Source: Streptomyces cellostaticus
Lineage (GTDB): Bacteria > Actinomycetota > Actinomycetes > Streptomycetales > Streptomycetaceae
DNA: 64,000 nt
Direction of reading: 5' to 3'
Assembly: GCF_001513965.1 (NCBI RefSeq)
Contig: NZ_KQ948026.1
Location: 119,741-183,740, forward strand
The notes below the pieces were generated by a model. That model saw only the letters and a list, made by a program, of their open reading frames with translations. It searched no databases and had not been told where the DNA came from. Of this stretch, positions 15,001 to 21,700 are shown piece after piece. Within the stretch, counting starts at the first letter, position 1, and each line of letters opens with the position of its first letter. Both the position numbers and the translations under genes were made by a program.

Positions 15001-15776
15001 ACGGCATGGCGAGCGACCTCGACCGTGCCGACCGGGCCAGGCTCGCACGCAACGGGATCCTGCCGATGCCGACCGACCGGGCACTCGCGGCCCTCGACAC
15101 GGCCCTGGCCGGAGCCAGGGCGCCTCAAGCCGACGGCGAGGCGGGGACCCGACCGGTGCTCGCACCGGTGGCACTCGACCTCGCAGTACTGCGGAGCCTC
15201 GGGGACGCACTGCCCGAGCTGTACCGGGGCCTGGTGCGCACCGAGCGCCGAGCCGGCCGGCGCACCTCCGCTCCGGCGGAGATCCCGCTGGCCCAGCGGC
15301 TCACGGGCCTGAACGCGGAAGAGCAGCAGCAGCTGCTGCTCGACTTCGTCAGGGAACAGGTCGGCATCGTCCTGGCCCACCCGGCCCCGCGGACGATCGA
15401 CGTCGAGCGCGGACTGCTGGACCTGGGCTTCGACTCGCTCACCGCCGTCGAACTGCGCAACAGGCTGAACACCCTCACCGGACTGCAGTTGCCCAGCACG
15501 CTCGTCTTCAACCACCCGACCACCCGAGCCGTCGCCGAGTACCTGCGGGGCGAGCTGGTCGGCGAAGTGGCGGACCCGATCCAGGCGGCCCTGGACGTAC
15601 TCGAGGCCCGTCTCTGGGCCGCCGGCGCGTCGGACAGCGACGGACCGGCAGGAAGGTACACCGCGCGACTGCGCGGCCTGCTCCGGGCGATGGACGGCGG
15701 CACCGACGGCGCCGACCTCGACCTGGCGACCGACGACGAACTCTTCGCAGCACTTGACAACGAACTCGGCAGGTAG
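1..15776 (+). CDS. Modular type I polyketide synthase, 5'-partial: ACP remnant plus three KS-AT-DH-KR-ACP modules and C-terminal docking domain
   Basis: The reading frame is open from base 3, so the gene begins upstream; bases 3-110 encode the end of an ACP (FDSL, carrier Ser at 9-11). Module A (about 190-5250): KS Cys at 708 in DTACSSS and EAHGTGT at 1110; AT with GHSVGE (Ser 2013) and HAFH, predicting malonyl-CoA; DH with His 2913 (HxxxGxxxxP) and Asp 3399; KR with TGALGTLG, LDD and Tyr 4632; ACP Ser 5139. Module B (5310-10450): KS Cys 5835; AT with GHSQGE (Ser 7170) and YASH, predicting methylmalonyl-CoA; DH His 8091/Asp 8595; KR Tyr 9804 with LDD; ACP Ser 10308. Module C (10470-15560): KS Cys 11001; AT with GHSIGE (Ser 12306) and HAFH, malonyl; DH His 13218/Asp 13701; KR Tyr 14907 with VED in place of LDD; ACP Ser 15435. 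No enoylreductase motif is seen. The tail (15560-15776, ending near DDELF) resembles a C-terminal docking domain. All reductive domains look active, so each module should install a double bond. Stop TAG lies 2 nt before the next PKS gene. Confidence 0.97.
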   Translation, partial: FDSLSAVELRNALNRATGLSLPSGLLFNYPTPAVLAEHLRDELRGLDQGQGQDDDAYEATALDEPIAIVGMACRLPGGVASPEDLWRLVSGEVDAVGGFPTNRGWDLDSLFTTDPDSPGKTYATKGGFLHDADRFDAEFFGISPREAAAMEPQQRLLLETAWEAFEQAGIDPAALRGTRTGVYVGATAQEYGPRLHEPSGGYDGYLLTGNTASVASGRLAYTFGLQGPAVTVDTACSSSLVALHLAAQSLRQGESSVAIAGGVSVMATPGMFVEFSRQRGLSPDGRCKAFSSSADGTGWAEGVGLLVLERLSDAERNGHQVLAVIRGSAVNQDGASNGLTAPNGPSQERVIRAALANARLSASEVDAVEAHGTGTKLGDPIEAQALLATYGQDREEPLRLGSLKSNIGHTQAAAGVAGVIKMVMAMRNGVLPATLHVDEPTSHVDWSAGAVELLTQAQEWPELDRPRRAGISSFGISGTNAHLIVEQVTEIEAPVEELSVSGPVPWVVSGKSGAALSEQADRLVSFLEERPELDVVAVGRSLAASRARFDHRAVVVGETREELLDALRALTPGEAVSAGPVAFLFSGQGSQRVGMGRELYAAEPVFAAAFDEVVGALDVHLDRSLAGVIEGEPELLQRTVFTQPALFAVEVALFRLLSHYGVTPDYLVGHSVGELAAAHVAGVLSLEDAARLVCARARLMEGVAEGGAMVALNAGGARVAGWLEGRSGVDVAGFNSPAGTVISGDETAVLEVLELARGEGVKATRLKVSHAFHSAHLDGMLAELTEVARELTYSAPRIPVVSNVTGEVVEEFTAEYWAVQARSAVRFADGIATLAGLGVTAFVELGPDGTLAGLTGECLADTEGIVVVPVLRKDRAEKRSLLAALGAVHAHGVGVDWEGFLPGSGVVELPTYAFQRERFWLDAPRSGDAAGLGLTAVDHPLLAALITEPDGDAVQFSASVSLSSHPWLADHAIGGTVLVPGTVFLELAGTAAEQLGYATVEELTLQAPLILSEKTGAQLRLTVDRADARGDRQFTVYSRTGEEQWTAHAAGLLTSSVPSPGVSLDQWPPAGGTPIPLDGVYDRLDDLGYGYGPAFHGLRAAWRAGDDLFAEVVLPDQLHPEAARFGVHPAVLDAVLHPLVLEAAASAQDDSTIRLPFSFSGFVLHAVGATVLRVRWTRTGQDTARLALADGAGAPVAAIESATLRPIARDQLAVAGPAVESLYRVAWEAVPAAEPVADQRWVRLGEAPYADLAALGAAVDDGSAVPEFVVIGEQELVVGTTGDVLDQTHATAARGLEAVREWLAAPQFAESRLVLVVPDGALHTAPLVGLIRTAQTEQPGRLVLAHVDEDGPELLPAVLASGEPEVAVRGGGLFVPRLARAAGAVAGAVEGLDPEGTVLVTGALGTLGRLVARRLVTHHGARHLLLVSRRGGETPGAAEFVAELAELGARARVAACDVSDFDALAGLLDEVAIERPLTAVVHTAGVLDDATVASLSAGHLERVMRPKVDAAWNLHRLTESLGLASFVMFSSIAGLMGNAGQANYAAANTFLDALAQHRRARNLPATSLAWSLWDSADGMAGTLADADVARWKRSGIVPLAPELGLDLFDAALASAEPLLVPAELDLGALRARAQENALPELFTGLVRGRRRQAAGAAIGADSSWVQRLTALAAEERAQAVLQTVRETVGLVLGHGADADIDPAKAFKDTGFDSLTGVELRNRLNSVTGLRLPTTLVFDHPSPQAVADFLLDRLGATGTAVVPSTAAHAPGLDEPIAVVGMGCRYPGGVSSPEDLWRLVAEGRDAIDEFPSDRGWDVEGLFDPDPEKIGKSYTRKGGFLHEAAEFDAEFFGLSPREAIATDPQQRVLLEVAWEALERAGVDPASLRGSSTGVYAGVMYNDYGSRLGSAPEGFEGHLLTGTISSVLSGRVAYTFGFEGPAVTLDTACSSSLVAVHLAAQALRQGECSMALAGGVTVMSTPTTFVEFSRQRGLSPDGTCKSFAASADGTGWGEGAGMLVLERLSDAQRLGHNILGVIRGSAVNQDGASNGLTAPNGPSQERVIRQALANARLAPHEVDAVEAHGTGTRLGDPIEANALLATYGQDREEPLRLGSIKSNIGHTQAAAGVAGIIKMLMAMRNGELPATLHVDEPTPHVDWSTGAVELVTERRAWPEVARPRRAAVSSFGISGTNAHVVLEQGPEPVVAGEPVVAGLPLVVSAKSEAALAARAGQVRELLASEGVDPARVASALATRVPHLPFRATVSGAGRDELLAGLEALASGGSAANLVQGTVTGSGSGKTVFVFPGQGSQWQGMALELFDSSPVFAARLVECERALAPFTDWSLLDVLRGVEGAPGFDRVEVVQPALWAVMVSLAALWRSVGIEPDAVIGHSQGEIAAAAVSGALSLDDAAKVVALRSRAIVKLAGTGGMVSVALPADEVRELITRWDGAIDIAAHNGPRSVVVAGEVTALEEMVAYCKDNKMRAKRIPVDYASHSAHVESLRDELLDALSSLTPRAVEVPFLSTVTGQPLDGTELDGAYWFRNLRQTVQLEEATRTLLDQGHRVFIEASAHPVLTIALQETIDDTSYDSAVTVPSLHRDEGGLDDFLASAAQAHVSGAPLDWAAVVGGPGAVVDLPTYPFQRRRHWLEGPAPAGDAGGLGMAAERHPLIGAALWMADEDKLVLSSRIALNTQPWLADHAVAGTVLLPGTAFVDLAIRAGDHTGLDQLDELTLQAPLVLAGRGGVQLQVVVDAPDEEGRRALSVHSRPEPESDDAAIHPWTLHATGVLGHAEGRADVPADTAWPPAGAEPVDLTAAYDTLAERGFQYGPAFQGLRALWRAGQETFAEVALPKDVPLGEFGIHPALLDAALHPLALAEDGRLVLPFAWTGVRLHAVNASVLRVRITPEGSGAALSLADASGAPIASVKTLGLRAVDPAQLAGSDTPRQPLLQVEWTTAPEAAPAAGWAVLDDSGHGLPAPLGSYSDLAGIVGTPPLVVVPFPGEDGPGAVAHRALRLAQEWLAEERFADSRLVFMTRDATTARTEAGLGSAPVWGLVRSAMAENPDRFGLLDLTDWDLSEAELGRALAVPEAQVSLRDGALLVPRLVKSPTTGDTVPALNPEGTVLVTGATGTLGRLFARHLVAEHGVRHLLLASRRGRDAAGMLELEAELTAHGADVSVVACDTADRMAVAAMLDAIPSEHPLTAVLHTAGVLDDGTLHALTAEQLDTVLRPKVDAARHLHELTADLELDAFVLFSSLAGTVGTAGQANYAAANTYLDALAHHRQALGLPGTSLAWGLWAEGSGMTGHLTDADLARMSRGGIAPIGSEQGLALFDAALATRRPVLVPALLDHTGLRAQSEDGTLPALFHGLVRPARRAAVGEQAGGNSLQERLALLTPQDQERALLELVRGVVASVLGHTDAGQVAPDRAFNELGFDSLKAVELRNRLNAAAGTKLPPTLVFDYPSTVELAGFLRTELLGSAAAVAEAEPVVGASDEPIAIVAMACRYPGEVSSPEELWALLSDERDAIGPFPDDRGWDLDGLYDTDPDHVGTSYTRHGGFLYEAPQFDPELFGVSAREATAIDPQQRLLLEICWEAFERAGIDPTSLKGSQTGVFAGVMANDYAARLKDAPEALEGYLAVGSTVSVASGRVAYTFGLQGPAITVDTACSSSLVSVHLAAQALRNGECGLALAGGVTVLAAPTLFVEFSRQRGLAPDGRCKAFSARADGAAWAEGAGILLLERLSDAQRNGRRILGVIRGTAVNQDGASNGLTAPNGPSQERVIRQALTNAGLTTADVDALEAHGTGTTLGDPIEAQAVLATYGQERPSPLLMGSLKSNIGHSQAASGVAGVIKMVMAMQHGVLPKSLHIDAPSPHVDWSAGEVELLTEAVPWPESDRPRRAGVSSFGISGTNAHVIVEQPPTEGTVPPAEPMPVVPLLLSAHNDAALRAQADQVGAALAGTGQQDLAPTGRTLAVGRAGLPHRAVVVASTATEAVDGCAALPVRGTPVDGRTAFLFTGQGSQRLGMGRELYTAYPAYAKALDAVCEELDQWLETPLLDVLFGEDPAPLDQTGFTQAALFATGVALFRLLEGWGVRPDFLAGHSIGELAAAHVAGVLSLADAAQLVAARGRLMQALPGGGAMLAVQAGEQEVLPLLAGREDLLGIAAVNGPTSVVLSGDAEAVEAVGAELSAQGRKTKRLRVSHAFHSPHMDAMLDEFRTVAKGLAFAAPTIPIVSTLTGQPVGAEELTTPEYWVRHVRRPVRFLDAARALEAEGVRTFLELGPDGVLSAMGQDFLDAGSLLVPVLRGGRHEPHTAVTALAHAHVRGVPVDWRALFGENAGPAADLPTYPFQRQRYWLTEGPGGDVTSAGLDSARHPLLGAAVPLADSDGVLFTGRISARSHAWFADHAVAGTLLVPGTALVELALHAGAALGCERLEELALQAPLVLPDEGALQLQITVGGPDGEGRRSVAVHSRGDQEGDVWNRHATGTVVAAVPGGPEPDLASWPPAGAETQPVEDLYDRLADQGYGYGPAFQGLQAAWRSGDDLYAEVRLSVDADGFALHPALFDAALHALLLEESAELRLPFSFGGVQLTGSRTGTLRVKLSPGPDGTVAVSIADETGAPVATVASLALRALPAGTALTRPSDQIVYAVERAGVELPTGGDTAIVVLGEADLGLVAEHHTDLADLAASTADGAAAPDVVVLPVRPAAPQETGRVTEEVLAVLRQWLATDAPAGARLAVVSTGELAHSALSGLMRTAASEHPGRFQHVITDGLPAGRELLAAALSDPRPQLELHEGQAYVTRLAKVPHPVRTPDVEDAFDPERTVLITGGTGALGAQVARHLVTGRGARRLLLTSRRGGAEDLVAELTALGADVRVAACDAADRDALAGLLASIPDEHPLTAVVHAAGVVEDATLEAMSPESLSRVLRPKVEAAWNLHELTAGLELTDFVLFSSVAGLVGNAGQANYAAGNTFLDALAEHRRAEGLPAVSLAWGMWQDGMASDLDRADRARLARNGILPMPTDRALAALDTALAGARAPQADGEAGTRPVLAPVALDLAVLRSLGDALPELYRGLVRTERRAGRRTSAPAEIPLAQRLTGLNAEEQQQLLLDFVREQVGIVLAHPAPRTIDVERGLLDLGFDSLTAVELRNRLNTLTGLQLPSTLVFNHPTTRAVAEYLRGELVGEVADPIQAALDVLEARLWAAGASDSDGPAGRYTARLRGLLRAMDGGTDGADLDLATDDELFAALDNELGR

Positions 15777-15778
15777 AC

Positions 15779-18700
15779 ATGGACAACGAGCAGAAACTTC
15801 GCGACTACCTCAAGCGGGCAACGGTCGACCTGCGGGAGAGCCGTCAGCGTGTGCAGGACCTGGAGGAGCGCGCACACGAGCCGATCGCGATCGTGGGCAT
15901 GGCATGCCGGCTCCCGGGCGGTGTCGCCTCCCCGGACGACCTGTGGGAGCTGCTGAGCGCCGAACGTGACGCGGTCGGTCCCTTCCCGGAGGGCCGCGGC
16001 TGGGACCTGGAGAACCTGTACCACCCGGACCCCGACCACCTCGGGACCTCGTACACCCGCGAAGGCGGCTTCCTGTACGAGGCGGACCGGTTCGACGCCG
16101 AGTTCTTCGGCATCGGCCCTCGCGAGGCGGCGGCGATGGACCCCCAGCAGCGGTTGCTGCTGGAGACGGGCTGGGAGGCCTTGGAACACGCGGGCATCGC
16201 CCCGACCGCGCTGAGGGGCACCCGTACCGGGGTGTACATGGGCGTCATGTACGACGACTACGGCTCCCGGGTCCCCCAGGCGCCCGAGGACTTCGAGGGC
16301 TACCTGCTGACCGGAAGCGCGGGCAGCGTCGCGTCGGGTCGTCTGTCCTACACCTTCGGCTTGGAGGGGCCGGCGGTGACGGTCGACACCGCGTGTTCGT
16401 CCTCGCTGGTCGCGCTTCACCTCGCCGCTCAGTCGCTGCGTCAGGGTGAGTGCTCGATGGCGCTCGCCGGTGGTGTGACGGTGATGGCGACACCGGGCAC
16501 GTACGTGGAGTTCTCCCGGCAGCGCGGGTTGTCGCCGGACGGGCGGTGCAAGGCGTTCTCGTCGTCGGCGGACGGCACGGGCTGGGCCGAGGGCGTGGGC
16601 GTGCTGGTGCTGGAGCGGCTGTCGGACGCGGAGCGCAGCGGGCACCGGGTGCTGGCGGTGCTCCGTGGTTCTGCGGTGAACCAGGACGGTGCGAGCAGCC
16701 AGCTGACCGCGCCGAACGGGCCTTCGCAGGAGCGGGTCATCCGGGCTGCGTTGGCCAACGCGCGGCTGTCGGCGTCCGAGGTGGACGCCGTGGAGGCGCA
16801 CGGTACGGGTACGCGGCTGGGTGACCCGATCGAGGCGCAGGCGCTGCTGTCCGCTTACGGCCAGGCCCGTGGGGACGACAACCCGTTGTGGCTGGGTTCT
16901 CTCAAGTCGAACATCGGTCACACGCAGGCCGCGGCGGGTGTCGCGGGCGTGATCAAGATGGTCATGGCGATGCGCAAGGGGGTCATGCCCTCGACCCTGC
17001 ACGTGGACGAGCCGACCCCCGAGGTCGACTGGTCGGCGGGCACGGTGAAACTGCTGACGCAGGCCCAGCAGTGGCCGGAGCTCGATCGTCCGCGCCGGAC
17101 GGGTGTGTCGTCCTTCGGCATCAGCGGGACCAACGCTCACGTGATCCTCGAAGAGGCGCCGCGCGAGCCTGCTGCCGATCCGGTGACAGGACCGGATGCT
17201 GTCGCACGACAGCCCGAGTCGGGCCAACCGGCGCTTCCGGCACCGTGGTTGCTCTCGGCCAAGTCGGAGACCGCGCTGCAGGCACAGGCGAGCCGGCTGC
17301 TGGCCTGGCTCGCCGACCACCCCGAGGCGGATGACGCCGATGTCGCTGCCGTCCTGACCGCCTCGCGCGCTCAGCTGGGCCGGCGCGGCGCGGTGCTCGG
17401 AGCCGACCGGGCCGGTCTGCTCGCCGGCCTCACGGCCCTGGCCGCCGGTTCGGAGTCCCCGCACGTGGTGTCAGGGGTCGCCACCACCGGCGAGACGGCC
17501 TTCCTGTTCACCGGTCAGGGCGCGCAACGTCTCGGTATGGGCGCAGGGCTGGCTGCCGCGTTCCCTGTGTTCTCCGCTGCCCTCGACGAGGTGTGCGCGG
17601 AATTCGACGCCCTGCTGGGGGTATCGCTGCGCGAGGTCATGTTCGGCGGGACCGGTGCTGCCGGGGACGGCGCCACCGACACCGAGCGCAAGGCCCTGCT
17701 CGACCGGACGGATTTCACGCAGCCCGCGCTGTTCGCGTTCGAGGTGGCGCTGTATCGCCTCTTGGAGTCGTTCGGCGTGACCCCGGACGTGGTGGTCGGG
17801 CATTCGATCGGTGAGCTGGCCGCGGCCTATGTGGCCGACGTGTGGTCGCTGGCCGACGCGTGCCGGCTCGTTGCCGCCCGTGGTCGACTGATGGGCGCGC
17901 TGCCGACCGATGGAGCGATGCTCGCCGCCGCGGTGTCGGAGGAGCGGGCGCAGGAACTGCTCGCGGCCGGGACGGTCTCGCTGGCGGCTGTGAACGCGCC
18001 TGCGGCGATGGTGTTCTCGGGCGAGACGGAGGCGATCGCCGCACTGGAGGCCCGGCTGGCGGACGAGGGGGTGAAGACGACCCGGCTGACGGTCAGCCAC
18101 GCCTTCCACTCGGCGTTGATGGAGCCGATGCTCGCCGAGTACGAGCAGGTCGCCGCATCGGTGACGTACCGGGAGTCGCGAATCGGCGTGTGCTCCACGG
18201 TGTCCGGTGCGCCGGCCGGTCCCGAGCTGCTGACGCCGCAGTACTGGGTGCGGCAGGTCCGCGAGGCCGTGCGGTTCGCCCCGGCGGTGCAGTCACTCGT
18301 CGACGCCGGCGTGCGCCGGTTCGTCGAGGTGGGTCCGGACGCGGTGCTGGCGGCGCTGACCCGCCTGACAGTGACCGACGAGGTGGCGTCCCGCTCGCTG
18401 GTCGTGGCGGCGGCACGGCGCGGTGTCGATGAGGTCGACCAGTTCCTGCGGTCGCTCGCCGCCGCCCATTGCTCGGGCGTCGGCGTCGACTGGGCGCCGC
18501 TGTCACCGGGAAGGCCGGTCCCCCACCTCGACCTGCCTGTCTACGCTTTCCAGCATCGCCGTTACTGGGTGCAGCCCGACGACGACGCGCTCGGTGACAT
18601 GGGCCGTGCCGGCCTCTCCGCGCTCGATCATCCGATGCTGCGCGTCGCCGCGCCGCTTGCCGGTCGCGACGAATGGCTCTTCAGCGGCAGGCTCTCCACC

Positions 18701-21700
18701 ACCGACCAGCCGTGGATCGCCGACCACACGGCCTTCGGATCGGTGCTTCTGCCCGGCACCGGGTTCGTGGATCTCGCGTTGGCCGCGGGCAGCCGCCTGG
18801 AACTGCCCGTCGTGGACGAACTCGTCCTGGCGACGCCGCTGCTGTTCGACGGTGCTGCTGCCGTGGATGTGCAGGTCTCGGTGACCGAGCCCGACCACAC
18901 CGGCCGTCGACGCCTGTCGATCCACTCGCGTGCCGTCACCGGCACCGCGGGGTCCGACCCGGGCGAGCCGGACTGGACGCTGCACGCCACCGGCATCCTC
19001 GCCCCCGCCGACGGCGGGTCGCCGGCCTGGACCGACCCCGACTGGCCCCCTGCCGACGGCACGCCGATCGACGGAACGCGTCTGTACGACCGGCTCGCCG
19101 ACCTGGGATTCGGCTACGGCCCGGGCTTCCAAGGCGTGCGCGCCGCCTGGACCAGCGGTGACGAGGTGTTCACCGAGGTGACCCTGGACGAGACGACAGC
19201 GGGCCGGGCGGCGGGCTTCGGGGTGCATCCGGCGCTCCTGGACGCGACCTTCCACGCTGCCATCGATGTGCTCGCCGACGACCTGCCCGACGGCAGGCTG
19301 CCGCTTCCGTTCTCCTTCGGCGGCGTCCGTGTGTTCCGGCACGGGGCCACCGCGGTCCGCGCCCGGATCATCCGTTCGGGTCCCGAGAAGGTGCGCATCG
19401 ACGCCTGCGACGCCACCGGCGCCGCGGTGCTGTCGATCGACGCCGTGCTCGCCCGCCCCGCGGAGGCGAGCGCTCTCGCCGGTGCCCGCAGCCCGCTCTA
19501 CGCCCTCGACTGGACGCCGGTGACGGCGCCTGCGGTGCCGGACCAGCGACTGGTCGCACTGGGCCGACCCGTCGCAGGCTGCACCGAGACGTTCGAGGAC
19601 GTCGCGGCGTTCGCGACAGGCGGGGGCCACACGGGCGCGGCTGTGGTCTGGTCGCCCGAGACGGCGGCGGACGGCGACGACGTCCCCGCGACCATCCGCA
19701 CCGCCGTGCACAACGCCCTCGCGGTGCTGCGCGACTGGCTCGCCGAACCGGGCTGCGCCGACTCGACTCTGATCGTGCTGACCCGCAATGGAGCGGGTCT
19801 GCCCGGTGAGACGCCGGACCCCGCGGCAGCGGCCGTCCGCGGCCTGGTACGCAGTGCGCAGGCGGAACATCCGGGGCGCGTCGTGCAGGTCGACCTCGAC
19901 GACAACGACCTCGCGGACCTGCACCAGCGGATCGCCGCCACAGTCGCCATGGACGAACCACAGCTCGCGATCCGCGACGGCGCCACGGTGGCACCGCGGC
20001 TGATTCGTGCGACCACCGTCGACTCGACCGGCGAGCACTTCGGCGACGGTACGGTCCTGATCACCGGCGGCACAGGCGGACTGGGCGCCGTCACCGCACG
20101 CCACCTGGTCACCCGGCACGGGGTGCGCAGCCTGTTGCTCGCCTCGCGCCGCGGTCTCGCCGCGCCGGGTGTCGCGGAGCTGGTCACCGAGCTGACCGCG
20201 CTGGGCGCCGACGTACGCGTCGCTGCGTGCGATGTCAGCGATCGCGCCGAGGTCGCGGCACTGCTGGAATCCGTACCGGCGCACGAATCGGTGACCGCTG
20301 TCGTGCACACCGCGGGCGTGGCCGACGACGGCACCATCGAAACCCTGACCGCCGAGCAGGTGGATCGGGTGCTCGCCCCGAAGGTCGATGCCGCCTGGCA
20401 TCTGCACGAGCTCACCCGCGACATGGACCTGTCGGCGTTCGTGCTGTTCTCCTCCGCCGGGCCGCTGCTCGGTGGGCAGGGCCAGGGCAACTACGCGGCC
20501 GCGAACGCGGCGCTGGACGCGCTCGCCCAGGCGCGGCGCAGCGCCGGCCTGCCCGCGCATTCGCTGGCCTGGGGGCTGTGGAAGCGCGGCATGGCCGAGG
20601 CGTTGAACGACCCGGGCGGCGAGCACCTGGTGCGTCAGATCCGCACGCGTCTCGGTTTGTCCCCGATCGAGCCGGACACCGGCATGCAGATGTTCGACCA
20701 CGCGTTGGCCACCGGCGAACCGATGCTGATGACCGCGCTGCTCGACACACCCGCCCTCACCGCGCTGGGCCGGCTCGGCACGCTGCCTGCGGTGCTGCGC
20801 GGCCTGATTCACGTACCGCCGCGCGGCCAGATCGCCGACAGCCCGTTGCGCCAGCGGTTGCTCGACGCCCCCGCCGAGCAGTGGGAGGCGCTGATCCGCG
20901 ATGAGGTCCGCGCGATCGCCGCCGGGGTACTCGGCCACGAGTCGGCCGACGCCGTCGACCCCGAAACACCGTTCACGGCACTGGGCTTCGACTCGCTCGG
21001 CGGAGTCGAGTTCCGCAACAAGGTGACCGCCGCCACCGGTGTTCAGCTTCCGTCCACGCTGGTGTTCGACTATCCGACCGCTGCCGCTGTCGCGGGCTTC
21101 CTGCGTACCCGGGTCGACGGTTCGGCGCCGACGCGCCCGCGCCCCGCCTCGACCAGGGCCAAGGCCAAGGTCGACGAGCCGATCGCGATCGTCGGCATGA
21201 GCTGCCGGTATCCCGGCGGCGTCGAGAATCCCGACCAGCTCTGGGAACTGATCGCCGGGCGCGTCGACGCGATCACCCCGATCCCGGGCGACCGCGGCTG
21301 GGACGTCGACCACCTGTACGACACCGAACCCGGCAAACCGGGCAAGATCTACACCCGGGAAGGCGGATTCCTGCATGCCGCAGGTGATTTCGATGCCGCC
21401 TTCTTCGGCATCGGACCCCGCGAGGCAGCGGCGATGGACCCGCAGCAACGGCTGATGCTCGAGGCGTCCTGGGAAGCGCTCGAAGATGCCGGCATCGATC
21501 CGACCTCACTGCGGGGCAGCGATACCGGGGTGTACGCGGGCGTCATGTACCAGGACTACGGCTACACGGCGCGCGAGGCCGCCGACGGTGCCGCGGAAGG
21601 CTATCTGGCGACCGGATCGGGCGGCAGCGTCGTCTCCGGCCGGGTGTCCTACGCCCTCGGTCTGGAAGGACCCGCGGTGACGGTGGACACGGCATGTTCG

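Noticed and set aside
15125..17464. Minus-strand frame of 779 codons across the PKS junction
   Set aside because: Antisense to real KS, ACP and docking regions, with no domain signature.
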